Of a stretch of DNA of 64,000 nt, positions 46,362 to 55,067 are shown piece after piece. Under the pieces are notes generated by a model. The model made no database searches. It worked only from the letters and a program-made list of their open reading frames with translations, and was not told the origin of the DNA. The stretch spans positions 131,001-195,000 of the forward strand of contig NZ_CP039691.1 in NCBI RefSeq assembly GCF_005145045.1. The letters are read 5' to 3'. Source of the stretch: Agrobacterium larrymoorei. Lineage in GTDB: Bacteria > Pseudomonadota > Alphaproteobacteria > Rhizobiales > Rhizobiaceae. The stretch's first letter is position 1. Each line of letters opens with the position of its first letter. Position numbers and translations under genes: made by a program.

Positions 46362-46847
46362 ATGGCTGGCGGTATTCGGGAAAGTCACGGGGAAGAACTC
46401 TCCGAGAACCACGAAATCAACGTGACGCCGTTCATCGACGTCATGCTCGTGCTTCTGATCATCTTCATGGTGGCGGCACCGCTTGCCACGGTCGACGTGA
46501 ATGTCGATCTGCCCGCCTCCACGGCAAAGCCCGCCGAAAGGCCGGACGAGCCGCTTTACCTGACGGTGAAGGACGATCTGTCACTCAATCTCGGCAATGA
46601 TGCGGTTGCCCGCGAAGCACTAGCTGCAAGCCTCGATGCCCGCACCGGCGGCAATAAGGATACGCGCATCTTCCTGCGGGCGGACAAGGCCGTGGATTAC
46701 GGGCACTTCATGGAAATCATGAACATGCTGCGTGACAGCGGCTATCTCAAGATTGCCCTTGTCGGACTGGAAGGCACGGCAGCTGCGAGCCAGCCAAGTA
46801 CGCCTGCGCAGCCTCCGGCACCGTCCGCGAATGGAGCTGCGCAATGA
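46362..46847 (+). CDS. exbD: ExbD, TonB-system energy transducer
   Basis: 161 residues. One N-terminal helix carries the key Asp in NVTPFIDVMLVLLIIFMVAAPLATV, and a periplasmic domain follows (FLRADKAVDYGHFMEIMNMLRDSGYLKIALVG). The Pro/Ala-rich tail is unremarkable. It starts 4 bp after exbB and overlaps tonB by ATGA, so exbB-exbD-tonB is one operon. Confidence 0.95.
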   Translation: MAGGIRESHGEELSENHEINVTPFIDVMLVLLIIFMVAAPLATVDVNVDLPASTAKPAERPDEPLYLTVKDDLSLNLGNDAVAREALAASLDARTGGNKDTRIFLRADKAVDYGHFMEIMNMLRDSGYLKIALVGLEGTAAASQPSTPAQPPAPSANGAAQ

Positions 46848-47779
46848 CGAAGACCGCCTACCTTCAGTCCAGACGGTCCCGGCTGGGAGAAGTCGCGCTG
46901 TGGGCGACGGCGGCAATGCTGACACTGACCGTCCATGCGGGCGCTGCCTATTATCTTCTGCAGGAACCGGAAGAGCCCGCTGGCGACAGTGCTCCGCCTG
47001 CGGCTATCATGATCGAGCTTGCCGCCTTGCCTGAAGCGGTTCAGACCGAAGACACCGTCGAGGCCAACGATCAGGTGGAGCAGCAGGAGGTCATGAGCAA
47101 TGTGACCGAACCTGTGGAAGAGCCCGTACCGGAAGAACCGCAGCCGGAACCGGAACCCGTTCCGGAGCCGGTGGTCGAAGAGCCGCCGCCAACGCCAGCC
47201 CCCCCGCCGGAGCCTCCGCAGGAAACTGCCGAGCCAGTGCCTGAGGAGCTTCCGCCAGAACCCGTTCAAGAGGTCGATCCTGTCGAGCAGCAGCAGATGG
47301 CAGCGCTCGAAAATGTCGAAGTTCCACTTCCCGTCATCCGCCCGCCTCCGCCCCCGGTAGAAAAGAAGGTGGAGAAGGAAAAGAAGAAAACGCAGGCGGA
47401 GAAGCCGAAGCAGGCGCCGCAGCGCGCGGAGCAGCGCGATATTGCCAAGGCGGAGACGACGCAGTCCAATCGAACCGCAGCGCCGAGAAACAGCGGCGGG
47501 CTGTTTTCTTCTTCCATGACCCCTGCCAAATGGGAATCTCGGATCCGCTCGCAGATATCACGTAGAAAGCCGGGTAACCTGAAGGCCAAGGGCATGCTGG
47601 TGACCGTCAGCTTCCGGGTCAGCGAAAGCGGCGCTTTGAGCTCCATTCGCCTGCGTGGTTCGACAGGCGATGCCTCCGTCGATCAGCAGGTCGTCTCCTG
47701 GATCGAAAGGGCGTCTCCAGTAACCGCGCCTCCGCCGAATGCGGCCCGGGATGTCACACTGCCGATCAAGATCGACTGA
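46844..47779 (+). CDS. tonB: TonB
   Basis: 311 residues. An N-terminal helix (ATAAMLTLTVHAGAAYYLL) precedes a very long Pro/Glu-rich spacer (about 60-190, repeats of PEP, PVPEP and PPPPPV) and a Lys-rich segment. The TonB C-terminal domain comes last (WESRIRSQISRRKPGNLKAKGMLVTVSFRVSESGALSSIRLRGSTGDASVDQQVVSWIERASPVTAPPP). It transmits energy to outer-membrane receptors. It is convergent with phnF, 34 bp away. Confidence 0.93.
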   Translation: MTKTAYLQSRRSRLGEVALWATAAMLTLTVHAGAAYYLLQEPEEPAGDSAPPAAIMIELAALPEAVQTEDTVEANDQVEQQEVMSNVTEPVEEPVPEEPQPEPEPVPEPVVEEPPPTPAPPPEPPQETAEPVPEELPPEPVQEVDPVEQQQMAALENVEVPLPVIRPPPPPVEKKVEKEKKKTQAEKPKQAPQRAEQRDIAKAETTQSNRTAAPRNSGGLFSSSMTPAKWESRIRSQISRRKPGNLKAKGMLVTVSFRVSESGALSSIRLRGSTGDASVDQQVVSWIERASPVTAPPPNAARDVTLPIKID

Positions 47780-47813
47780 TCGAATTGGAACGAGCCTGCA
47801 AGCCGGATTCGGA

Positions 47814-48557
47814 TTACAGATCGTTTTCGATTGTGAACTGAACGACGTCAGCCGGAAAACGGCTGATGCCATATTGAATGGGCACGCCGTCCATATCGAG
47901 GTTGAGCGCATCGGAAACGAGCAGAATGGCACCCGGAGAAAGCTCGAGATCGGCTAGATCGTCAGCTTCGGCGTGTTTTGCAGACACGACGGTCGATGCG
48001 CGCACGTAATCGGACACGCCAGCCCTCTTCAATGCTTCGGTAATCGATCCGGTCTTTTCGTAATTCTCCGCAACACCATCGAAGCGCCCTGCCGGAAACC
48101 ATGAGGTCGATCTCGAAACCGGCTTCTGATCGACCTTGCGAAGCACTTCCAGACGAATGAGTGGTGCACCGGGATCGACCCGCAGCTTCTCCGCAAGTGA
48201 CGTCGTCGCGCCTTCCACCGAGTGAGAAAGAAGCAGGCCCGCCATGTCTCTCGCCTGATCTCCGAGCCCTTGCGTGAAGCGAGTTCGCTTCGAGATCGGG
48301 AAATTGAGCCGTTCTTTCCTCGTGATTATCGTACCGCGCCCTTGCAGCGCCTGCACGATCCCTTCGCCAGCCAGCGCCGCGATGGCGCTTCGGACCGTGT
48401 GCCTGTTCACGCCGAAGCGTTCCGCAAGCACCATTTCCGGCGGCAGCATGCCTGTGGCGTCATATTCACCGGCGGAAATTGCGGCTCTGATGCGGTCGGC
48501 AATCTGGCGCCAAAGCGCGACGCCGTTCTTCTTTCTCATATTGCTCGTCAGGTTCAT
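47814..48557 (-). CDS. phnF: PhnF, phosphonate-operon GntR regulator
   Basis: 247 residues. The GntR helix-turn-helix (ALWRQIADRIRAAISAGEYDATGMLPPEMVLAERFGVNRHTVRSAIAALAGEGIVQALQGRGTII) and UTRA domain match PhnF: VDQKPVSRSTSWFPAGRFDGV, SDYVRASTVVSAKHAEADDLADLELSPGAILLVSDALNLDMDGVPIQYG. It probably represses the phn operon. Its start codon is overlapped by the PHO box of the divergent phnG promoter, so PhoB binding should affect both directions. Confidence 0.92.
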   Translation of the reverse strand: MNLTSNMRKKNGVALWRQIADRIRAAISAGEYDATGMLPPEMVLAERFGVNRHTVRSAIAALAGEGIVQALQGRGTIITRKERLNFPISKRTRFTQGLGDQARDMAGLLLSHSVEGATTSLAEKLRVDPGAPLIRLEVLRKVDQKPVSRSTSWFPAGRFDGVAENYEKTGSITEALKRAGVSDYVRASTVVSAKHAEADDLADLELSPGAILLVSDALNLDMDGVPIQYGISRFPADVVQFTIENDL

Positions 48558-48573
48558 GTCACACGCTTGTCAT
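48556..48573 (+). promoter_or_regulatory. PHO box upstream of phnG
   Basis: ATGTCAC-ACGC-TTGTCAT gives two TGTCA(C/T) repeats exactly 11 bp apart, the spacing of the PhoB consensus CTGTCAT-N4-CTGTCAT. It lies 66 bp before phnG and overlaps the phnF ATG. Confidence 0.7.
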
Positions 48574-48607
48574 TCTTCAGGCTTACATCTATCCTATCTT
48601 GTATGGT

Positions 48608-48625
48608 TGTCTATATCAATAGACA
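48608..48625. promoter_or_regulatory. Candidate PhnF operator
   Basis: TGTCTAT-ATCA-ATAGACA is a perfect 7-bp inverted repeat, 13 bp before the phnG ATG. It has the TATAGAC core seen in mycobacterial PhnF operators. Assignment is inferred from position. Confidence 0.5.
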
Positions 48626-48638
48626 TTTAAGGACAAAC

Positions 48639-49097
48639 ATGATGGATCCGACCGAAATACATGAGGCACGAAGACGGGCTGCCGGGCTTCTGGCACGCGC
48701 AACGGTGGATGAGCTTCTGGCATTCTGGAACGCGCTCAAAACCAAGCCGCAGGTTGAAAAAGTCAGAGGTCCGGAAACGGGTTTGGTGATGGTGCGTGGA
48801 AAGATCGGCGGAGGTGGTTCGCCCTTCAATCTTGGTGAGGCCACGGTGACGCGCGCCACCGTCAAGCTCGGGTCCGGCACAATCGGCCACGCACATGCGC
48901 TGGGAACCAGTCGCAAGCAGGCCTGGTACGCAGCGATTGCCGATGCGCTGTGGCAGGAAGAGGCGACACGTCCGCTTATCGAAAGCCGGGTTCTTTCGGT
49001 TGTCGCGCAGCGCCTCGCTGAAAAGAAGTCGCAGCGCATCAGGGAAACGGCAGCGACCCGCGTCGATTTCTTCACCATGGTCAGAGGAGACGACTGA
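48639..49097 (+). CDS. phnG: PhnG, C-P lyase core subunit
   Basis: 152 residues: RRRAAGLLARATVDELLAFWNALKTKP, VMVRGKIGGGGSPFNLGEATVTRATVKLGSGTIGHAHALGTSRKQAWYAAIADALWQ. PhnG is the small subunit of the PhnGHIJ core. With PhnI it joins the phosphonate to ribose from ATP, releasing adenine. AAGGA precedes the ATG; a second ATG follows at once. It overlaps phnH by 1 nt (TGATG). Confidence 0.94.
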   Translation: MMDPTEIHEARRRAAGLLARATVDELLAFWNALKTKPQVEKVRGPETGLVMVRGKIGGGGSPFNLGEATVTRATVKLGSGTIGHAHALGTSRKQAWYAAIADALWQEEATRPLIESRVLSVVAQRLAEKKSQRIRETAATRVDFFTMVRGDD

Positions 49098-49705
49098 TGA
49101 CCGCACGAGCAAATATCGTGACTGGCGGCTTCTCCGACCCCGTCTTCGATTCGCAGCACGTTTTTCGGGCTCTCATGGACGGAATGGCGCGCCCGGGAAG
49201 TAAACAATCGTTCGAACTGCCCATCCGCCCGCCCTCTCCGCTCAATATTGCGGCTGGTGGAATTCTTCTCACGCTTTGCGATCACGATACGCCGGTGTGG
49301 TTGAGCTCGCTGGCTGCCAAATCTTTGGTTCCGAGCTGGTTGAGCTTTCATACGGGGGCGGTTCTAGCGCAGGAAAAATCTGAGGCGCGTTTCGCCGTCA
49401 TCGAAATTGGTAGCGCGCTTTCCTCTTTCGATCTCTTTGCTCAAGGCACGCAGGAATATCCCGACCGATCGGCAACGCTTCTCATCGAAGTTCCGGATAT
49501 GGAGAATGGTCCTGCGATGCGCCTTACCGGCCCGGGCATCCAGACCTCCATGACCATTTCCCCCGGCGGCCTGCCCGATCTTTTCGAGCGCCTGTGGAAT
49601 GAGAACCGCGCAGCCTTTCCGCGCGGCGTGGATGTCATCCTGACCTGCGGCAATCACTTCCTCTGCCTGCCGCGCTCCACCCGCATTACCCTGATGGAGG
49701 CCTGA
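49097..49705 (+). CDS. phnH: PhnH, C-P lyase core subunit
   Basis: 202 residues: GGFSDPVFDSQHVFRALMDGMARPG, LTLCDHDTPVWL, FHTGA, GTQEYPDRSATLLIEV, LTGPGI, FPRGVDVILTCGNHFLCLPRSTRI. It is a structural subunit of the C-P lyase core, with a PLP-transferase-like fold but no cofactor. It starts on the phnG stop codon and is 2 nt from phnI. Confidence 0.94.
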   Translation: MTARANIVTGGFSDPVFDSQHVFRALMDGMARPGSKQSFELPIRPPSPLNIAAGGILLTLCDHDTPVWLSSLAAKSLVPSWLSFHTGAVLAQEKSEARFAVIEIGSALSSFDLFAQGTQEYPDRSATLLIEVPDMENGPAMRLTGPGIQTSMTISPGGLPDLFERLWNENRAAFPRGVDVILTCGNHFLCLPRSTRITLMEA

Positions 49706-49707
49706 GG

Positions 49708-50817
49708 ATGTATGTTGCCGTAAAAGGCGGAGAAACCGCCATCGCCAATGCCCACCGCCTTTTGGCGGATCGCCGCCGCGGAGACCGCAGCTTACCCGCG
49801 ATGACGATCACCCAGATTGTCGAGCAACTGGGGCTGGCAGTCGACCGTGTAATGGCGGAAGCTTCCCTCTATGATAGATCGCTAGCCGCACTTGCAGTCA
49901 AGCAGTCGCGTGGCGACATGATCGAGGCGATCTTCCTGCTGCGTGCCTATCGCACTACCCTTCCCCGTTTCGGCTATTCCAACCCTGTCGATACCGGCGC
50001 GATGCTGGTGGAGCGGCGCATTTCCGCGACCTACAAGGATTTGCCGGGCGGTCAGTTGCTTGGGCCCACTTTCGATTACACGCATCGCCTGCTCGATCCA
50101 TCCCTTCTCGAAGATGAGGCGGTGGATGCACCAGCCTTCCGCGATGCGGAGGCCGAAAATATCATGCGCGTTTCGGACATTCTTAGCGAAGAAGGCCTGA
50201 TCGAAAGCGATGGAGACATGGCGACGGATCATATTCCCGGAGACCTAACGCGGGAGCCTATGGAGTTTCCCATGCCGCGGGATCTGCGTCTGCAATCGCT
50301 GGCGCGGGGTGACGAAGGTTTCCTGCTGGCGCTGGCCTATTCCACCCAGCGCGGCTATGGGCGGAACCATCCTTTCGTCGGAGAAATCCGCATCGGTGAC
50401 ATCGAGGTGGAGCTGGATGTGCCGGAACTCGGATTTTCCGTTTCGATCGGCGATATTCAGGTGACGGAATGCCAAATGGTGAACCAGTTCAAAGGCTCGG
50501 CAAAGGCACCACCACAATTTACGCGGGGCTACGGTCTGGTTTTTGGACAAAGTGAGCGGAAGGCCATGGCCATGTCGCTGGTGGAAAGGGCGCTTCGGGC
50601 AGATGAATTCGGAGAAGACCGGACGGCACCGGCGCAGGACGAAGAATTCGTTATCTCACATGCGGATAATGTCCAGGCGACAGGGTTCGTAGAACATCTG
50701 AAGCTTCCGCATTACGTGGATTTTCAGGCCGAACTTGGCCTGGTCCGCAAGATGCGCGCTGATTTCGAAGCAGCGCAAAAATCATCTGAAGAATGGTTGA
50801 GCGATGCGGCAGAGTAA
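49708..50817 (+). CDS. phnI: PhnI, C-P lyase core subunit
   Basis: 369 residues: MYVAVKGGETAIANAHRLLADRRRGD, QLGLAVDRVMAEASLYDRSLAALAVKQSRGDMIEAIFLLRAYRTTLPRFGYS, RRISATYKDLPGGQLLGPTFDYTHRLLDPSL, AYSTQRGYGRNHPFVGEIRIGD and EVELDVPELGFSVSIGDIQVTECQMVNQF. PhnI is the nucleosidase-like subunit that attaches the phosphonate to ribose 5-triphosphate. A 149-bp gap, large for this operon, follows before phnJ. Confidence 0.95.
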   Translation: MYVAVKGGETAIANAHRLLADRRRGDRSLPAMTITQIVEQLGLAVDRVMAEASLYDRSLAALAVKQSRGDMIEAIFLLRAYRTTLPRFGYSNPVDTGAMLVERRISATYKDLPGGQLLGPTFDYTHRLLDPSLLEDEAVDAPAFRDAEAENIMRVSDILSEEGLIESDGDMATDHIPGDLTREPMEFPMPRDLRLQSLARGDEGFLLALAYSTQRGYGRNHPFVGEIRIGDIEVELDVPELGFSVSIGDIQVTECQMVNQFKGSAKAPPQFTRGYGLVFGQSERKAMAMSLVERALRADEFGEDRTAPAQDEEFVISHADNVQATGFVEHLKLPHYVDFQAELGLVRKMRADFEAAQKSSEEWLSDAAE

Positions 50818-50827
50818 AGACTTAGCC

Positions 50828-50917
50828 TCAGCCGTGTTCGTTGAACCAATAGGCGCAAAATACGCTCGATGCTGCAAATACAGTGAAGAACAGCGTGATG
50901 AGAATTCCGATCTCCAT
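50828..50917 (-). CDS. Candidate 29-residue membrane microprotein, antisense between phnI and phnJ
   Basis: In the phnI-phnJ gap the minus strand carries ATG-to-TGA for 29 codons, with AGGAG about 10 nt before the ATG. The product has one hydrophobic segment (EIGILITLFFTVFAASSVF) followed by CAYWFNEHG, the layout of a single-pass small membrane protein. No plus-strand gene fits here. I do not recognise a family. Being antisense to the operon, its transcript could also affect the phnIJ message. Confidence 0.5.
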   Translation of the reverse strand: MEIGILITLFFTVFAASSVFCAYWFNEHG

Positions 50918-50966
50918 GACCTTTTACTCCTGACATCCGTTGTGACTTACGGAAGGACAACGCACG

Positions 50967-51884
50967 ATGCTTGAAGAAGTTTCATTTGAAGACGAACTGA
51001 CGGATGAAGGCCTGGCGAGTTATAACTTCGCTTATCTGGACGAGCAGACGAAGCGGATGATCCGCCGCGCGATCCTGAAGGCCATTGCCATTCCCGGCTA
51101 TCAGGTGCCTTTTGCCTCTCGCGAAATGCCCATGCCCTATGGATGGGGAACCGGCGGCGTGCAGGTGACAGCCGCGATCCTCGGCCCCGATGACGTGCTC
51201 AAAGTCATCGATCAGGGTGCTGACGACACCACGAATGCCGTTTCCATCCGCGCCTTCTTCCAGAAGGTCGCGCAGGTTGCGGTGACGACGCACACCAAGG
51301 ACGCTACCATCATCCAGACTCGCCACCGGATTCCCGAGGAAACGCTGACGGAAGGTCAGGTTCTGGTCTATCAGGTGCCGATCCCTGAACCTCTGCGCTT
51401 TCTGGAGCCGCGCGAAACCGAAACCCGCGTGATGCACGCGCTGGAAGAATACGGCCTCATGCATGTTCGGCTTTATGAGGATATCGCCCATAACGGACGC
51501 ATCTCGCGCACCTATGCATATCCGGTGAAAGTCGCGGATCGCTATGTGATGGATCCTTCGCCAACACCCAAATTCGACAATCCGAAAATGCACATGTCGG
51601 AGGCCTTGCAGCTCTTCGGTGCCGGTCGCGAAAAGCGCATCTATGCCGTTCCGCCCTTCACCGAAGTCGTCAGCCTCGACTTTGACGACCATCCCTTCGA
51701 AATCCAGACCTTCGACAAGCCCTGCGCGCTGTGCGGAGCCGATAATGTCTATCTGGACGAGGTGGTGCTGGACGACAAGGGCGGGCGAATGTTCGTCTGC
51801 TCCGATACCGATCATTGCGAAGATCGTCAGGCCCATGGTCATCGTGGCCATCTTCTGGCCGATGCGAAGGAGGCCGCAGAATGA
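50967..51884 (+). CDS. phnJ: PhnJ, radical-SAM C-P lyase
   Basis: 305 residues. Cys253, Cys256, Cys278 and Cys284 (KPCALCGADN, FVCSDTDHC) have the same spacing as E. coli Cys241/244/266/272, which bind the 4Fe-4S cluster. Gly44 in AIPGYQVPF is the glycyl-radical site equivalent to Gly32. It splits the carbon-phosphorus bond of 5-phosphoribosyl-1-phosphonate, giving the cyclic 1,2-phosphate and an alkane. GGAAGGA precedes the ATG. It overlaps phnK by ATGA. Confidence 0.96.
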   Translation: MLEEVSFEDELTDEGLASYNFAYLDEQTKRMIRRAILKAIAIPGYQVPFASREMPMPYGWGTGGVQVTAAILGPDDVLKVIDQGADDTTNAVSIRAFFQKVAQVAVTTHTKDATIIQTRHRIPEETLTEGQVLVYQVPIPEPLRFLEPRETETRVMHALEEYGLMHVRLYEDIAHNGRISRTYAYPVKVADRYVMDPSPTPKFDNPKMHMSEALQLFGAGREKRIYAVPPFTEVVSLDFDDHPFEIQTFDKPCALCGADNVYLDEVVLDDKGGRMFVCSDTDHCEDRQAHGHRGHLLADAKEAAE

Positions 51885-52657
51885 GTGACGCACCGCTTCT
51901 GAAAGTTCGTGACGTTTCGAAATATTACGGCGACCGCGCCGGTTGCCGCAATGTTTCCTTCGAACTCTGGCCGGGCGAAGTTCTCGCCATCGTCGGAGAA
52001 TCCGGTTCCGGCAAAACCACGCTGCTGAACTGCATCTCAACGCGCTTGATGCCGACGACCGGCAGTGTCGAGTATCGCATGCGCGATGGTTCGACACGCG
52101 ATCTGTACCATATGAGCGAGGCCGAGCGCCGCCTTTTGATGCGCACGGACTGGGGCTTCGTCCACCAGAACCCGGCAGATGGCCTGCGCATGACCGTTTC
52201 GGCAGGCGCCAATGTTGGCGAAAGGCTGATGGCAATCGGCAACCGTCATTACGGCAATATTCGCGGTTGCGCCAGCGAATGGCTGGAGCGCGTTGAAATC
52301 GGGACGGACCGGATCGACGATCAGCCGCGTGCTTTTTCCGGCGGCATGCGTCAGCGTCTTCAGATTGCCCGCAATCTGGTCACCTCACCCCGGCTCGTCT
52401 TCATGGATGAGCCGACCGGTGGTCTCGATGTTTCGGTTCAGGCCCGTCTGCTCGATCTCGTTCGCGGTCTCGTCAACGATCTCGGTCTCTCCGTCATTGT
52501 GGTCACCCATGATCTTGCCGTGGCACGGCTGCTTTCCCACCGCATGATGGTGATGAAGGGCGGCAATGTCATCGAGCATGGTTTGACCGACCGCGTGCTG
52601 GATGATCCGCGCGAGCCTTACACCCAGCTTCTCGTCTCCTCGATCTTGCAGGTTTAG
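51881..52657 (+). CDS. phnK: PhnK, C-P lyase ABC-type ATPase
   Basis: 258 residues: Walker A GESGSGKTTLLNC, signature FSGGMRQRLQIARNL, Walker B LVFMDEPTGGLD and switch VTHDLAVARLL. PhnK docks on the PhnGHIJ core rather than on a membrane permease. The start at 51881 overlaps the phnJ stop; the longer in-frame extension is rejected. Confidence 0.94.
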   Translation: MSDAPLLKVRDVSKYYGDRAGCRNVSFELWPGEVLAIVGESGSGKTTLLNCISTRLMPTTGSVEYRMRDGSTRDLYHMSEAERRLLMRTDWGFVHQNPADGLRMTVSAGANVGERLMAIGNRHYGNIRGCASEWLERVEIGTDRIDDQPRAFSGGMRQRLQIARNLVTSPRLVFMDEPTGGLDVSVQARLLDLVRGLVNDLGLSVIVVTHDLAVARLLSHRMMVMKGGNVIEHGLTDRVLDDPREPYTQLLVSSILQV

Positions 52658-52682
52658 CTGCGCGTATAAGAAAGAGATATTG

Positions 52683-53390
52683 ATGCCCACTCCTCTCATC
52701 GTTTCCGAAGTGTTCAAAAGCTTCACCATGCATCTGCGCGATGGCATCGAACTGCCTGTGGTGCGGAACGTGAATTTTTCCGTTGCAGCCGGTGAATGCG
52801 TCGTGCTTGGCGGCCCGTCGGGTATCGGCAAAAGCTCGATCCTCAAAATGCTTTACGGCAACTACGCCATCGATAGCGGCCAGATTCTGATCAGGCATGA
52901 CGGGCAGATGGTCGATATCGGCAGCGCTGCCCCGCGCACCGTTCTCGAGGTCCGCCATCGCACCATCGGTTATGTCAGCCAGTTTCTGCGCACCGTGCCG
53001 CGCGTTGCGGCGGTGGATGTGGTGGCAGAGCCGCTTCTAGCGCGTAAAGTGCCGCTGGAAGAGGCGCGGGATCGGGCTGGATATCTTCTGGCAAAACTCA
53101 ATCTGCCGCGCGAATTATGGTCGCTTCCGCCCGCCACCTTCTCAGGCGGTGAACAGCAGCGCGTCAATATTGCGCGAGGCTTCATCACCGATCACGCCAT
53201 CCTGCTTCTGGACGAGCCGACGGCCTCGCTGGATGCTGCCAACCGCAAGGTGGTGGTGGAAATGATCCGGCAAAAGAAGCAGGAAGGAACGGCCCTTCTT
53301 GGCATTTTCCATGATGAGGAAGTTCGTGAAGCCGTTGCAGATCGCATTCTCGACGTCTCGCAATTTTCACCGCGAAAGGCAGCAGCATGA
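52683..53390 (+). CDS. phnL: PhnL, C-P lyase ABC-type ATPase
   Basis: 235 residues: [31 protein letters not shown], Walker [15 protein letters not shown], signature [14 protein letters not shown], Walker [13 protein letters not shown] and switch [11 protein letters not shown]. It works with PhnGHIJK. It starts 25 bp after phnK, with AAGAGATATTG before the ATG, and overlaps the acetyltransferase gene by ATGA. Confidence 0.94.
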   Translation: MPTPLIVSEVFKSFTMHLRDGIELPVVRNVNFSVAAGECVVLGGPSGIGKSSILKMLYGNYAIDSGQILIRHDGQMVDIGSAAPRTVLEVRHRTIGYVSQFLRTVPRVAAVDVVAEPLLARKVPLEEARDRAGYLLAKLNLPRELWSLPPATFSGGEQQRVNIARGFITDHAILLLDEPTASLDAANRKVVVEMIRQKKQEGTALLGIFHDEEVREAVADRILDVSQFSPRKAAA

Positions 53391-54004
53391 GCGTTAAAGT
53401 GGGTCTTGAGCCAGTCATTCATGAGACTGCCCGCGTGGTCCGATCCAGCATCGGTCGCTACACCGAAATTTCCGAGCGCTGCCGCATCGAAGAAACCGAG
53501 ATGGGCGATTATTCCTACATCATGCAGGATGGTTCCATCTGGTGCGCAACCATCGGCAAGTTCGTCAACATCGCCGCCTCTGTGCGCATCAACGCCACGA
53601 ACCACCCGACTTGGCGCGCGACGCTTCACCATTTCACCTACCGCGCCAATAACTATTGGGACGATGCGGAAGACGAAACCGAGTTCTTCGAAGCCCGCCG
53701 CGCAAAGCGGGTCGTCATCGGACATGACGTCTGGATCGGTCACGGAGCAACCATCCTTCCCGGCGTAACGGTTGGAAACGGCGCCGTGATTGGGGCGGGA
53801 GCGGTCGTTTCCAAGGATGTCGCGCCTTACACTATTGTCGGCGGCGTGCCGGCAAAGCTCATCAAGCGCCGCTTTCCCCAAGAAGTGGGCGAGCGGATGG
53901 ACCGACTGGCCTGGTGGGATTGGGACCACGCAACATTGCGTTTAGCGCTCGATGATTTCCGCGCCATTGAGGCAGAAGCGTTTCTGGAGAAGTATGGCGG
54001 ATAA
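53387..54004 (+). CDS. Phn-operon hexapeptide-repeat acetyltransferase
   Basis: 205 residues with a left-handed beta-helix repeat: [113 protein letters not shown]. This is the xenobiotic-type acetyltransferase clan found in phn loci. It may acetylate aminoalkylphosphonates, the job PhnO does elsewhere; this is inferred from context. It is coupled to phnL and followed by the phnC promoter region. Confidence 0.88.
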   Translation: MSVKVGLEPVIHETARVVRSSIGRYTEISERCRIEETEMGDYSYIMQDGSIWCATIGKFVNIAASVRINATNHPTWRATLHHFTYRANNYWDDAEDETEFFEARRAKRVVIGHDVWIGHGATILPGVTVGNGAVIGAGAVVSKDVAPYTIVGGVPAKLIKRRFPQEVGERMDRLAWWDWDHATLRLALDDFRAIEAEAFLEKYGG

Positions 54005-54030
54005 AGCGTCGTGTGAGCGGTGTAATATTT

Positions 54031-54048
54031 TATTCATCAAACTGACAT
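54031..54048 (+). promoter_or_regulatory. Degenerate PHO-box-like repeats upstream of phnC
   Basis: TATTCAT-CAAA-CTGACAT gives two repeats 11 bp apart matching CTGTCAT at 4 and 6 of 7 positions, with a third weak one (ACTTCAC) 11 bp on. It lies in the 102-bp gap before phnC. Confidence 0.35.
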
Positions 54049-54105
54049 TAGCACTTCACGTATTGCTGATACGCCGAACCCATAAGAATACACTGGGTTT
54101 TGGCT

Positions 54106-54981
54106 ATGAGTTTCCACCTGAAACAGGTTACGCGCCGCTTCGGCAATCACACCGCCGTCGATAGCGTAACCCTCGACATTCCGCAGGGCCAGATGGTCGG
54201 CGTCATTGGGCGGTCAGGTGCTGGTAAATCCACACTGCTTCGCATGATCAACCGGCTGGTCGATCCAACGTCGGGCTCAATCCACTTCAATGACACGGAA
54301 GTATCGTCGCTCAAGGGTTCGGCTCTGCGCCACTGGCAGCGCGACTGCGCGATGATTTTCCAGCAGTTCAATCTCGTACCGCGCCTCGATGTTCTGACGA
54401 ATGTCATGCTGGGCCGCCTCAATCACCGCTCCACTGTCCTTAGCCTGCTAAGCATCTTCACCACCGAAGAGCGCCTGATGGCCATCTCTGCGCTTGAGCG
54501 CCTCGGTATAGAGCACGTTGCGATGCAGGCTGCAGGTACGCTTTCCGGCGGGCAACAGCAGCGCGTTGCGATTGCGCGTGCGCTGATGCAGGCACCGCGC
54601 ATGCTTCTGGCGGACGAACCGATTGCCTCGCTCGATCCGCTGAATGCCAAGATCGTGATGGATGCGCTGCGCGACATCAATGAGCGCGAAGGCATCACGG
54701 TCATGACCAATCTTCACACGCTCGATACGGCGCGCAATTACTGCGAACGCATCATCGGCATGGCTGCCGGTCGCGTCGTGTTCGATGGCACGCCTTCCGA
54801 GCTTAATGCCCGCGCCGTGAAGGAAATCTACGGTACCGATTCTCAAGGTGGTGGCATCGATGAAAGCATGACGTCGACCAGCATCACCATCGAAGGCGCA
54901 CGCCTGCCGGAGCGCGCACAAAACCAATCTGCCGGTCCAGAAGCCTCGGCTCCCCAGCCGCTCACAATGGCTGGGCTTTAA
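54106..54981 (+). CDS. phnC: PhnC, phosphonate ABC transporter ATPase
   Basis: 291 residues: Walker [25 protein letters not shown]-loop [21 protein letters not shown], signature [15 protein letters not shown], Walker [13 protein letters not shown] and switch [20 protein letters not shown], all typical of PhnC. A polar C-terminal tail of about 40 residues is extra. The ATG at 54106 is preferred over a TTG 6 nt upstream. It opens the transporter half of the locus. Confidence 0.94.
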   Translation: MSFHLKQVTRRFGNHTAVDSVTLDIPQGQMVGVIGRSGAGKSTLLRMINRLVDPTSGSIHFNDTEVSSLKGSALRHWQRDCAMIFQQFNLVPRLDVLTNVMLGRLNHRSTVLSLLSIFTTEERLMAISALERLGIEHVAMQAAGTLSGGQQQRVAIARALMQAPRMLLADEPIASLDPLNAKIVMDALRDINEREGITVMTNLHTLDTARNYCERIIGMAAGRVVFDGTPSELNARAVKEIYGTDSQGGGIDESMTSTSITIEGARLPERAQNQSAGPEASAPQPLTMAGL

Positions 54982-55067
54982 AGACCGCACAGCATCGACC
55001 CGCCCGCGTCAGGGGCTCATTTCAGCCATTCTAAACTCCGGCATGCCGGAAAACAGGAGAGAAATCC

